Assembly: GCA_026954325.1 (NCBI GenBank)
Contig: JAIXKK010000102.1
Coordinates: 1-64,000, forward strand
Source: Bryobacterales bacterium
GTDB taxonomy: Bacteria > Acidobacteriota > Terriglobia > Bryobacterales > Bryobacteraceae
Direction: 5' to 3'
DNA: 64,000 nt
Shown here: piece by piece, positions 45,350 through 53,645 of the stretch
How positions within the stretch are numbered: the stretch's first letter is position 1
Layout of the letters: the number at the start of each line of letters is the position of its first letter
Made by a program: the position numbers and the translations under genes
Notes under the pieces: generated by a model
Database searches by the model: none
Seen by the model: only the letters and a program-made list of their open reading frames with translations
What the model was told of the DNA's origin: nothing

Positions 45350-47210
45350 ACCGGTGGTGCTCACCGTCAGCCAGGCGCGGCAGGCCATCTACCTCGCCCG
45401 GGACAGGCAACAGTCCGCGGGGCCATGCGGCGCGATCCTGGGCAGGCTTTTTCATGATGCCGCGGCGAGTCTTCTCGATCCCGGCCATCCCGCGCATTGG
45501 GAGCGCACGCTTGCCAACGGGACCAGCGCCGGCCTGGCGCGCGAATTGTACAGCCTTGCGCTCGGCTACGAACTGTCCCTGCGGCAAGCCCTCTTACAGA
45601 ACGCCGGCGGAGAGGTGCTGGGATTGTGGAAAGCTGTACAAGCCTATGCCGCCTGGTTCGCCCAACTGGTGGAAACCGCGCGCGAGGCCAAAGCCATCGA
45701 ATACGATCCGCTGCGCGAAATCTGGGTTGGAAACACGGGCCTCTTTCAGGCGGAAGTGGAACTTTCGGCACGCTTCCAGGAGCAGGGCTGGAAAGCTCCC
45801 GTCGTAGTCAAGGGCCGCGCCGACCAGCTCATCCGCGCCTCCGCGGGGAAGTGGTGCGTAGTCGAACTGAAACTGGGCCCCGGCCATGCGGAAGCCGACC
45901 TGTTTCAGGCATGCCTCTACGCCGAGATGCTCGCCTCGAGCCTCAAAGACGTCGAAAAACCCGCGGTGGCGCTCGTCCGCTTCGGAGCCGCCGGCGAAAT
46001 CGACGAAACCATGATTTCCCCGGAATTGGCCGCCAGTATCCGGCCACGGCTCGTTCACCTCATCGGCGCTCTCGCGGGCGTCATTCCCGGCGCGGAGGTT
46101 CCTGAACCTCACGTGGACGCCTCCCTGCTCTGGCCGCGGCCCGCGGGCCCCGAGGAGATCGCCCTGGGACGGCGCCTGGCCGAGGCGTTTCACGAGTTCG
46201 GGGCCGACGTGCGCGTCCTCGGCGAACCGGTCGTCGGCCCGGCGTTCGCCCGTTACTTTGTCGAGCCGGCCCGCCGTATCACCGCCGGCAAGGTGATGAA
46301 GCAGGGTCTGAATCTGCAAGTTCGCCTGCACCTTGGCCGCGCCCCTCTCATTCATGCGGTGGAAGGCCGCATTGCCGTCGATGTCCAGCGCCCGTCGCGG
46401 GAGTTTGTCCCCTTCGGACACGTCCGCTCTTCGCTCCCCGAATCCGCGCGCGACGCCGGCAGTTCCCGCGCCCTTGCCGGCATCGACCTCAACGGCGCCC
46501 CGGTCTTCGCCGATTTCTCCACACCCGAACAAACCCATGTCCTGGTGGCGGGCGTCGCCGGGAGCGGCAAGACCGAATGGCTGCGCGTTGCTCTGGCGAG
46601 CCTCCTCATCACCAATACGCCGGATACGCTGCGCCTCGTTCTCATCGATCCCAAACGAAACGCGTTTCCCGAACTGAGGCAGTCGCCGTTCTTGTGGAGC
46701 CCCGGCGCGTTCCTCTGTCCGCCCCAGGACTCCGTCGTTCCCGTCCTCGAGGAGATGGTGCGGGAAATGGAACGCCGCTATTCGCTGTTCGAGCAGGCGC
46801 GCGCCGATGATCTTTCCGATTACCACCAGAAAACCGTGGAATGGCTCCCGCGCATCATCTGCGTTTGCGACGAGTTCGCGGACCTCCTGCTCGGCAACAG
46901 GAAACTACGGGAGGAGATCGAAAGCGCCGTCAACCGCCTTGGCCAAAAGGCCCGCGCCGCCGGCATCCACCTTGTTCTCGCCACCCAGCGCCCCAGCCGT
47001 CAGGTGGTCAGCGGCATCCTCAAGGCGAACCTCCCCTGCCGCGTGGCGCTGCGCGTTACGGATTCCCTCGAATCCCGCATCATTCTCGATCAGAACGGCG
47101 CCGAGAATCTCCTCGGCCGCGGAGATCTCCTCTTCACCGCCAACGGAGCCCTCGTGCGGCTGCAATCCCCGTTTCTCGAAGAAGCCGACCGCAACGAAAT
47201 TTTCCAATAA
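45342..47210 (+). CDS. RecB/Cas4-type PD-(D/E)XK nuclease fused to FtsK/SpoIIIE DNA translocase
   Basis: The 622-aa protein has two intact parts. Residues 1-240 carry the full RecB-nuclease set: GRLFH with His38, GRADQL with Asp161, VVELK with Glu175 and Lys177, and FQACLY with Gln189 and Tyr193. Residues about 270-622 form an FtsK motor: the alpha/beta DNA-grip region (VVGPAFARYFVEPA), Walker A GVAGSGKT at 404-411, Walker B IICVCDEFADLL with Asp510-Glu511, and LVLATQRPS. There is no membrane domain and no gamma (KOPS-reading) domain, so it is soluble and not the cell-division FtsK. It probably translocates along duplex DNA and cuts it. It ends 3 bp before the convergent thiG stop. Confidence 0.88.
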   Translation: MPEPVVLTVSQARQAIYLARDRQQSAGPCGAILGRLFHDAAASLLDPGHPAHWERTLANGTSAGLARELYSLALGYELSLRQALLQNAGGEVLGLWKAVQAYAAWFAQLVETAREAKAIEYDPLREIWVGNTGLFQAEVELSARFQEQGWKAPVVVKGRADQLIRASAGKWCVVELKLGPGHAEADLFQACLYAEMLASSLKDVEKPAVALVRFGAAGEIDETMISPELAASIRPRLVHLIGALAGVIPGAEVPEPHVDASLLWPRPAGPEEIALGRRLAEAFHEFGADVRVLGEPVVGPAFARYFVEPARRITAGKVMKQGLNLQVRLHLGRAPLIHAVEGRIAVDVQRPSREFVPFGHVRSSLPESARDAGSSRALAGIDLNGAPVFADFSTPEQTHVLVAGVAGSGKTEWLRVALASLLITNTPDTLRLVLIDPKRNAFPELRQSPFLWSPGAFLCPPQDSVVPVLEEMVREMERRYSLFEQARADDLSDYHQKTVEWLPRIICVCDEFADLLLGNRKLREEIESAVNRLGQKARAAGIHLVLATQRPSRQVVSGILKANLPCRVALRVTDSLESRIILDQNGAENLLGRGDLLFTANGALVRLQSPFLEEADRNEIFQ

Positions 47211-47213
47211 CGC

Positions 47214-47993
47214 TTACCGCACGACGCCTTCCATCGGACTGCTGGCCGTGGCGTACATCTTCTTCGGCATGCGCCCCGCCAGGTACGCCAACCGTCCCGC
47301 CTGCACCCCCAACTTCATCGCCTCCGCCATGGCCACGGCGTCCTCGGCCGCGGCGATGGCCGTGTTGAGCAGCACCCCGTCGAACCCCAGCTCCATCGCC
47401 CGCGCCACATCGGAGGCTGTCCCCACGCCGGCGTCGACAATCAGCGGCACGCTGGTAATCATCTCCCGAATGATCCGTAGATTGTTTTCGTTCTGAATGC
47501 CCAGTCCCGATCCGATGGGCGCCGCCAGCGGCATCACCGCCGCCGCTCCCGCGTCAATCAGCTTGCGTGCGTTCACCAGGTCGTCGTTTGTATAGGGCAA
47601 TACCGTGAAGCCTTCCTTCACCAGCACGCGCGTCGCCTCGAGCAAGCCTTCGTTATCGGGAAACAACGTGCGCTCGTCTCCAATGACCTCCAGCTTCACC
47701 CAATCCGATAAGCCTACCTCGCGCGCAAGCCGCGCCGTCCGAATCGCCTCCAACGCCGTGCAGCAGCCGGCCGTGTTGGGCAGCAGAAAATACTTCTTCG
47801 GGTCGATGTGATCGAGCAGCGACTCCTTCGAGCGGTCCGTGACATTGACGCGGCGTACGGCCACCGTCACCACCTCGGCCCCCGAGGCCTCGTGACAGCG
47901 CGCCATTTCCTGGTTGCCGCGGTATTTTCCCGTGCCGACGAACAGGCGCGAACGGAACTCCCGTCCGGCAATGACAATGCGATCTGCTGGCAT
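47214..47993 (-). CDS. thiG: Thiazole synthase ThiG
   Basis: The 259-aa TIM-barrel enzyme condenses deoxyxylulose 5-phosphate, ThiS-thiocarboxylate and dehydroglycine into the thiazole of thiamine. Signatures are [33 protein letters not shown] with the Schiff-base lysine, [11 protein letters not shown], and [15 protein letters not shown] [15 protein letters not shown]. Length is normal. No thiS, thiE or thiF is adjacent and I found no TPP riboswitch signature before ATG 47993. It is convergent with the FtsK-nuclease gene. Confidence 0.95.
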   Translation of the reverse strand: MPADRIVIAGREFRSRLFVGTGKYRGNQEMARCHEASGAEVVTVAVRRVNVTDRSKESLLDHIDPKKYFLLPNTAGCCTALEAIRTARLAREVGLSDWVKLEVIGDERTLFPDNEGLLEATRVLVKEGFTVLPYTNDDLVNARKLIDAGAAAVMPLAAPIGSGLGIQNENNLRIIREMITSVPLIVDAGVGTASDVARAMELGFDGVLLNTAIAAAEDAVAMAEAMKLGVQAGRLAYLAGRMPKKMYATASSPMEGVVR

Positions 47994-48162
47994 AGTTCAA
48001 TTGTAGGGTAGCCGCCGGCCCCGGGGCAGCCGTTCACGATTCCTTGCCTCTCAGTAGGCGCGAGAATCCATCGCGCACAACCCTGTGGTATAGTGAATGC
48101 CCTCGGGATGGCCGCCATTTTCTTGGCATCGGAGCCTCAAGAATGAAGTAAAAACGGCCGAT

Positions 48163-48687
48163 ATGCGGACATTGCGCGTTAGAATCGTAATTCGGACGCA
48201 AAAGAGAGGGCCTCGTGGTTCGAGCACGGCCCGCTTGGCGTCCCTGCTGGTGTTGCCCGGGCTGCTCCTGCTGTGTACCGCGCATGCGGGAGCTCCGGCT
48301 CTTCGGCATTTCCCCCGTATCGATCCGCGCGCCGCCCAACTGCGGGATTTTTTTGACCGCCACCAGAGTCCGGCTTCCCGGCTTGCCGCTACGTTCCTTC
48401 ATGCCGCCGACCAACATCGTTTGGACTGGCGCCTTCTGCCGAGCATTGCCTTCGTCGAATCGAGCGGCGGGAAGGCGTATCGCGCCAACAACATACTCGG
48501 ATGGGGGAATGGCGATATCGGATTTCACTCCATCGAAACAGGAATTCACACCGTGGCGGAGCGGCTCGCCAACTCCTCCTACTACCGGGGGAAGTCGATC
48601 GAGGAGAAACTGCGAACCTACAACCCCGTGCCGGGCTATCCCGAACGCGTGAAGGCCGTGATGAACCAGTTAAGCCCACTGCGTTAG
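48163..48687 (+). CDS. Secreted glucosaminidase/lysozyme-like peptidoglycan hydrolase
   Basis: The 174-aa protein has a signal-type hydrophobic stretch (ASLLVLPGLLLLCTAHAGA) after a basic N-terminus. The domain is lysozyme-like: LLPSIAFVESSGGKAYRANN with a candidate catalytic Glu, NILGWGNGDIGFHS, and a RGKSIEEKLRTYNPVPGYPE closing motif seen in glucosaminidase-type hydrolases. It probably trims peptidoglycan. ATG 48163 gives a usable signal peptide; ATG 48097 is an alternative that would add 22 residues. A TATAGT hexamer lies at 48089-48094. Confidence 0.75.
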   Translation: MRTLRVRIVIRTQKRGPRGSSTARLASLLVLPGLLLLCTAHAGAPALRHFPRIDPRAAQLRDFFDRHQSPASRLAATFLHAADQHRLDWRLLPSIAFVESSGGKAYRANNILGWGNGDIGFHSIETGIHTVAERLANSSYYRGKSIEEKLRTYNPVPGYPERVKAVMNQLSPLR

Positions 48688-48730
48688 CCGCCGTGGTATA
48701 AGCTCCGCCCCCTGCCTCCCGCCAATCGCG

Positions 48731-49213
48731 TCAACGCCGGCCGAATTTCATCCGCAGCCACTTCATCAGCCGCAGCTTCTTTTCGGGGCATTGCCGCCAG
48801 GGCGCGTAGCTCAGCACTCCGGTGTTGCGCTCCACCCAGAGGGAAACCTCGTCGTTGCCCGAGTTGAGCGCCGCCATGTAGCCCGTGCCGCAGCGTTCGG
48901 AATCCCCGAGACTGCTGTTGCTGAACTTGTTATTGACGCCCTTCGGCCCCCAATCTTCGAGGAATTTGTCATAGGGATAGTCGCGGCAGGGAACCTCGAC
49001 GGAGCAGCCCCAGTAGCTGTAGGCCGTTTTATAATCCTGACGGCGGAGCACATCGAGGAACTGGTTCAGCTTGCGCTCTGAAGCGTAGTCGCGGAACGTG
49101 AAATACAACGCCGCGACTATGAGAAGGGCGCCTGCTGACGAAAGAACGATCCAGCGGATCTTGCGTTCCCGCTGCTCCTCGCCGGCGCCGTAGCCTTCCA
49201 GATAACCTGGCAT
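48731..49213 (-). CDS. Hypothetical single-pass membrane protein
   Basis: The 160-aa protein has a short charged N-terminus (residues 1-19) and one transmembrane helix (about 20-40). An extracytoplasmic NTF2-like region follows, with an LNQFLDVLRRQDYKTAYSYW segment and six or so Cys/Trp-rich positions (CSVEVPC, RCGTGY, WRQCP). The fold suggestion is weak. It lies 11 bp downstream of the ompH/skp gene on the same strand, so an envelope role is likely. No family name can be given. Confidence 0.65.
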   Translation of the reverse strand: MPGYLEGYGAGEEQRERKIRWIVLSSAGALLIVAALYFTFRDYASERKLNQFLDVLRRQDYKTAYSYWGCSVEVPCRDYPYDKFLEDWGPKGVNNKFSNSSLGDSERCGTGYMAALNSGNDEVSLWVERNTGVLSYAPWRQCPEKKLRLMKWLRMKFGRR

Positions 49214-49224
49214 CTACCAATAGT

Positions 49225-49746
49225 TTACTTCGCCGGATAGGCTTTGTCGTAAGCGGTGATGGCCGCCTTGGTGATCTCCAGAGCCGGCTTGAAGTAGATG
49301 GCATTCCCCACGTCGATCACTACGTCCAACTGCTGCTCTTCGGCCAGCTTCTTGACGACGTCGCGCATGCGCTGGAGGGCGCGCGTGCCGACATCATTTT
49401 GCTCCCGCTCGAGTTCCGAGTTGAGGTCTTCCTGCACTCGCTGAAGTTCCTTCTGCTTTCGCTGCCCCTGCGACACCAGGTCCGATTCGCCCTGGGGAGT
49501 CAGCTTACCCTGTAGCGTTTGCAGCTTGCTCTGAATGTCCTGCAATTCCTTCTGTAGTCTCGCGCCATCATCCTGCTTCGGCTTCAACCGGGCCTCGAGA
49601 GCCTGCACGGCTTTCTTGACCTCGGCGGTGCTGTTGACTGCTTCGCGCATATCCACGATGGCGACCTTCGCTTGGGCCGAGGCGGATACGGCCATCATCA
49701 GGAAAGCCGCCGAGGCGAGGACGGCGTGGGGGAGACGGGACATCAT
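49225..49746 (-). CDS. skp: OmpH/Skp family periplasmic chaperone
   Basis: The 173-aa protein has a cleavable signal (ending ASAQA), then KVAIVDMREAVNSTAEVKKA. A long coiled-coil follows (residues about 45-130, rich in Gln/Lys/Glu), then a C-terminal VVIDVGNAIYFKPALEITKA strand-helix typical of Skp/OmpH. Skp holds unfolded outer-membrane proteins in the periplasm, fitting a genome rich in TonB receptors. The usual neighbours bamA and lpxD are not here. M2 (49743) is an alternative start. Confidence 0.87.
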   Translation of the reverse strand: MMSRLPHAVLASAAFLMMAVSASAQAKVAIVDMREAVNSTAEVKKAVQALEARLKPKQDDGARLQKELQDIQSKLQTLQGKLTPQGESDLVSQGQRKQKELQRVQEDLNSELEREQNDVGTRALQRMRDVVKKLAEEQQLDVVIDVGNAIYFKPALEITKAAITAYDKAYPAK

Positions 49747-49806
49747 GATTTCAGAAACTCCTTGCAGGATTTTGACGGGCGAACCCCGGCGCGGGTAACG
49801 GATGCA

Positions 49807-50100
49807 TCAGCCAATAATGGCCAGGATCTCGTCCTCGCGAAGGATCAGGTATTCTTCACCATCGATCTTCACGTCGGAACCCGAATACTTGCCGAAGAGG
49901 ATGGTGTCGCCTTCCTGGACATCCAGCGGGGCCCGGTCGCCATTCTCCAGCAGCTTGCCGTTCCCCACGCGGACCACCTTTGCCTGCTGGGGCTTTTCCT
50001 TCGCCGAGTCGGGAATGATCAGGCCGCTGCTCGTCTTCTCCTCCTCGGTAGAACGCTGGACAATCACGCGGTCGTGTAGCGGACGGAAATTCACTGACAT
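49807..50100 (-). CDS. groES: Co-chaperonin GroES, solitary
   Basis: The 97-aa co-chaperonin has the mobile-loop region [20 protein letters not shown], the roof-loop/hydrophobic segment [19 protein letters not shown] and the closing [22 protein letters not shown]-like Shine-Dalgarno sequence precedes ATG 50100. No groEL follows; the next gene downstream is skp. No CIRCE element was found in the 160 bp upstream. The gene may be an additional copy or the groESL operon may be split. Confidence 0.93.
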   Translation of the reverse strand: MSVNFRPLHDRVIVQRSTEEEKTSSGLIIPDSAKEKPQQAKVVRVGNGKLLENGDRAPLDVQEGDTILFGKYSGSDVKIDGEEYLILREDEILAIIG

Positions 50101-50261
50101 AATAACCTCTCTCCAAGTAAGGGATGGGGTAGCGGATGCTTTTGCCGGCATTCCGGCCGGCAAAAACCCAACGTAGGAAAGGATACCACGAAATCATGGG
50201 TTCTCTCTGTTGGGTGCGTGGCCACTGGGGGAGCCGGCGTCGTTGCGATGGCGTCCGTCTT

Positions 50262-50951
50262 TCACCGCGATTTACGCGGAGCGCGGCGGACCGCTGGCGG
50301 GTTCCCTTCACCGCCAGTCTTTTTCCGTGCCTGCCGCCTGCAAAAACGTAGATTCTCTTTCGCCAACTCATCGCTCGGATCCATCGATACCGCCCTCTCC
50401 AGGTTCTCGCTGGCCTCCTTGAGGCGGCCGGCCTTTAGCAGAGTCCAACCAAGATCGTTGACCAACTCTTGATTTTCCGGGTCAAGTTCTAACGCCCGTT
50501 GGTTCGCGAACACCGCTTCTTCGTGCAAACCAGCATTACTGGCGCAGTAGCCGAGCCCCTGCAAGAGCGCGGGAACGTCAGGGTACCTCTTCACCGCCGC
50601 CCGGTAGAGAGTCATTCCGTCCTCATACTCTCCGAACCTGGTGAGAAACATTCCGGCTTCATCGATAATCTGACGGATGTCCGTTGTGTGCTTCGGCAAC
50701 GATAACAGCGATTGGAACAACTCTCGCCCTTCGGCGGCTTTCCCGGTTTGGTACAAGACCGAACCCATGCCGAGAATCGCGGGAGCGTAGGTGGGCATCG
50801 CCTCAAGCGCACGCTTCAATGCAGCGATGGAACCCTCTGTGTCCCCGAGCGCGTGCCGAAAGATGCTGTCGGCATATTCCGCTTCGGCATGGAATCGGCG
50901 TTCCGCCTGGATGCCCTTTCGGGTGGACGATTCAACCGCTTTTCGCTTCAC
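50262..50951 (-). CDS. Tetratricopeptide-repeat protein
   Basis: The 229-aa protein consists of five to six TPR units, for instance AIAALKRALEAMPTYAPAIL-like, AVFANQRALELDPENQELV and ASENLERAVSMDPSDELAK. A basic C-terminal tail rich in Arg/Lys ends it. GTG 50951 was chosen because AAGGAA lies seven bases upstream; GTG 51008 would add 19 residues with no repeat. TPR proteins are adaptors, and no catalytic domain is visible. Divergent from ligD. Confidence 0.75.
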   Translation of the reverse strand: MKRKAVESSTRKGIQAERRFHAEAEYADSIFRHALGDTEGSIAALKRALEAMPTYAPAILGMGSVLYQTGKAAEGRELFQSLLSLPKHTTDIRQIIDEAGMFLTRFGEYEDGMTLYRAAVKRYPDVPALLQGLGYCASNAGLHEEAVFANQRALELDPENQELVNDLGWTLLKAGRLKEASENLERAVSMDPSDELAKENLRFCRRQARKKTGGEGNPPAVRRAPRKSR

Positions 50952-51102
50952 CGGCAGTTCCTTCAAAGTATAGCCCCTGCCCGGAACTTCGCCATGCACA
51001 TTGCCCACGAAATGAGCACCGGCGAGAGTGTTCGTTTGTCAATACGTGTGGTGGGAAGCCGCGGCGGCGGCGCGGAAAACCGGGACTGGCCTCGCATCCC
51101 GC

Positions 51103-51108
51103 TATCAT
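51103..51108 (+). promoter_or_regulatory. Candidate -10 element for ligD, leaderless start
   Basis: TATCAT ends 8 nt before ATG 51117 and no Shine-Dalgarno sequence is present, the same layout as at 14613 and 17919. Confidence 0.35.
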
Positions 51109-51116
51109 ATCCCTGT

Positions 51117-53645
51117 ATGGCGCTCGAGGACTACGCCGCGAAACGCGCCTTTGAAAAGACTCCCGAACCCGCCGGTGGCCGGCCTTCCGCGCCGCCGGAA
51201 ACGCGCGGCGGCCAATTCTGCGTGCAGCGCCACCGCGCGCGGCGGCTGCACTACGACCTGCGCATCGAGGTAGGCGGAGTCCTGAAATCCTGGGCGGTGC
51301 CCGAAGGCCCTTCCCAGGACCCTTCCGCGAAACGGCTTGCCGTACACGTCGAAGACCACCCAATGGAGTACGCTACCTTTGAAGGCGTAATCCCGCCGGG
51401 AAATTATGGCGCCGGGAGCATGATGCTGTGGGATCACGGCGCCTACGATGTGATCGGGGAACCGGCAGCCGAGGAACAACTCGCGCGCGGAGATTTCAAA
51501 ATCCGGCTCCGCGGCCAGAAGTTGCGTGGCGGCTACGTACTGGTGCGGACAAAGCAAAACAAAGGGCGGGACTGGCTGCTCATCAAGAAAAAGGATGACC
51601 ACGCCGTGTCCGGATGGAACATCGATCTCTACCCACGCAGCGTGAAGACGGGACGCACGCAGGATGAGATCGCCGCCGGAGTGGAGCCGGAACTCGCGAA
51701 GATCAGGGGCGCGGTGGAAGCCCCCATGCCCGCCTCGCTGTCCCCGATGATGGCGGTTGCCGCGCCGAAGCCGCCTTCAGACCCTGGGTGGCTGTTCGAA
51801 GTGAAATGGGACGGGGTCCGGGCGCTGTGTTTTATCGAAGAAGGCGGGTTGCGAATGATCTCGCGCAACGGAAACCCGATGGACCGGCAATATCCCGAGC
51901 TTGCGGTGTTGCCTCAGTATGTGAAAGCGGATGCCGCCATCCTCGACGGGGAGATTGTGGCGCTCGATGAGCGCGGTCTGCCGAGCTTCGGGCTATTGCA
52001 GCGGCGCATGCATGTGGCCGATGCGCGCCATGCCTCCACTCTATCCCGCGCGACGCCGGTGATTCTTTACGTATTCGATCTCCTTTATCTCGATGGCTGG
52101 GATCTGCGAAAGGCGGCCATCGAGGACCGTAAGCGGCTGCTCGCATCTGTTCTCACGCCCAAGGATCGCGTCAAACTCTCCGATCATTTTGTGGATCAGG
52201 GGGAGGCGTTGTTTCAACTGGCGCGCCAAAGCGGGCTCGAGGGGATTGTCGCCAAGCGGCTGGGCTCCCCTTATGAACCGAGGCGCAGTCCGAACTGGCT
52301 GAAAATCAAGGTGGCCGAGCAGCAGGAATTCGTCATCTGCGGCTACACCACGGGAGACCGGGACTACTTCAGTTCCCTGATCCTGGGGCTGTACGCCGGA
52401 GACCGGCTCGTCTATGTGGGCAACGTGGGCTCGGGCTTCGACCAGCCTTCGCTCGAACTGGTGTTTTCGAAACTCGCGCCGCTGGTGAACAATCGAATGC
52501 CCTTCGAGACCGGGCCGGAAATGCCGCACCCGCCGGTATGGGCGTCGCCCGAGTTGGTGTGCGAGGTGAAGTTCTCGTCGTGGACAGCAGACAAGCGCCT
52601 GCGTGCCCCGGTTTTTCTCGGGCTGCGCAACGACATCAGCCCGCGGGAGTGTGTCTTCGAGGGAAATTCTTCCCCGGCCTCCGAGGTGAAATATGCCGCG
52701 CCGCCTCCGCTTCTCGCCGGCGCGAACGGGAAGGCGGTCGTGGATGTCGAGGGCCGGCGGTTGGCGTTCACTAACCTCAACAAGGTGTTCTGGCCGGAGG
52801 AGGGCTACGCCAAGCGCGACCTGATCAACTACTACCACCAGGTGGCGGATCTGATCCTTCCCTACCTGCGCGGCCGGGCCCTTTCCTTGAGGCGCTATCC
52901 CGATGGGATCGGGGGCGAGTCGTTCTTTCAGAAGCAGGCGTCGGAGCATTTCGCCGATTGGGTGCGGGTGGTCCCTATCTACTCCGCGCACAATGAAGCG
53001 CCCATCCATTTCGTCGTTGCCGATGACCGGCCTTCGCTGCTTTATCTGGCCAATCTCGGCTGCATCGATCAAAATCCGTGGATGAGCCGCATCGGCAACC
53101 TGGAGCACCCCGATTTCCTCCTGATTGACCTCGATCCGCGGGATTGCGGCTACGAAAAGATTGTGGAAGCGGCGCAGCTTGCGCGCCATAAACTGGAGGC
53201 GCTCTCGCTCACCGGGTATCCCAAGACCACGGGCGGCGACGGAATGCATATCTACGTTCCGCTGGAGCCCGTCTACACGTATGAGCAGGTACGGTCATTC
53301 GCGGAGATCATTGCGCGCCTGCTGGCCGCCGAACGGCCCGGCCTGTTCACCACCGCGCGCGCGGTGTCGAAGCGGGAAAAGGACAAGGTCTACTTCGATT
53401 GGGCGCAAATCTCGAGCGGGAAAACAATTTCCGCACCCTATGTTTTGCGCGCCTATCCCGGGGCGCCCGTGGCCACGCCGCTCGAGTGGCGCGAGGTGCG
53501 GCCCGGGCTGAATCCGCGGCAGTTCCATTTGCGCAATGTGCTCGAACGCTTTGCGCGCCTTGGGGATATTTTCGCCCCGGTCCTAGAGAATCACCAGCGC
53601 CTGGAACCGGCGTTGGAAAAGCTGGAATCACTGGTTCGGAAATGA
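51117..53645 (+). CDS. ligD: Multifunctional ATP-dependent DNA ligase LigD (phosphoesterase-ligase-polymerase)
   Basis: The 842-aa NHEJ enzyme has three domains in PE-Lig-Pol order. The 3'-phosphoesterase lies at about 30-165 (FCVQRHRARRLHYDLRIE, His81 in EDHPMEY). The ligase has nucleotidyl Lys230 in EVKWDG and motifs DGEIVAL, GLEGIVAKR and WLKIK over about 205-520. The AEP primase/polymerase spans about 550-842 (NLNKVFWPEEGYAK, LIDLDP, KTTGGDGMHIYVP). This order matches the Pseudomonas-type LigD. Ku is not in the window. The stop overlaps the aidB-like gene by 4 bp. Confidence 0.95.
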   Translation: MALEDYAAKRAFEKTPEPAGGRPSAPPETRGGQFCVQRHRARRLHYDLRIEVGGVLKSWAVPEGPSQDPSAKRLAVHVEDHPMEYATFEGVIPPGNYGAGSMMLWDHGAYDVIGEPAAEEQLARGDFKIRLRGQKLRGGYVLVRTKQNKGRDWLLIKKKDDHAVSGWNIDLYPRSVKTGRTQDEIAAGVEPELAKIRGAVEAPMPASLSPMMAVAAPKPPSDPGWLFEVKWDGVRALCFIEEGGLRMISRNGNPMDRQYPELAVLPQYVKADAAILDGEIVALDERGLPSFGLLQRRMHVADARHASTLSRATPVILYVFDLLYLDGWDLRKAAIEDRKRLLASVLTPKDRVKLSDHFVDQGEALFQLARQSGLEGIVAKRLGSPYEPRRSPNWLKIKVAEQQEFVICGYTTGDRDYFSSLILGLYAGDRLVYVGNVGSGFDQPSLELVFSKLAPLVNNRMPFETGPEMPHPPVWASPELVCEVKFSSWTADKRLRAPVFLGLRNDISPRECVFEGNSSPASEVKYAAPPPLLAGANGKAVVDVEGRRLAFTNLNKVFWPEEGYAKRDLINYYHQVADLILPYLRGRALSLRRYPDGIGGESFFQKQASEHFADWVRVVPIYSAHNEAPIHFVVADDRPSLLYLANLGCIDQNPWMSRIGNLEHPDFLLIDLDPRDCGYEKIVEAAQLARHKLEALSLTGYPKTTGGDGMHIYVPLEPVYTYEQVRSFAEIIARLLAAERPGLFTTARAVSKREKDKVYFDWAQISSGKTISAPYVLRAYPGAPVATPLEWREVRPGLNPRQFHLRNVLERFARLGDIFAPVLENHQRLEPALEKLESLVRK

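Noticed and set aside
45342..47210. Reading the FtsK-like gene as part of a conjugative or integrative element
   Set aside because: No relaxase, mating-pair, integrase or attachment-site features were found near it; base composition matches neighbours.
47994..48162. TPP riboswitch before thiG
   Set aside because: The conserved CUGAGA and ACCUGA elements are not present on the minus strand upstream of ATG 47993.
50101..50261. CIRCE/HrcA operator before groES
   Set aside because: No TTAGCACTC-N9-GAGTGCTAA-like repeat was found.
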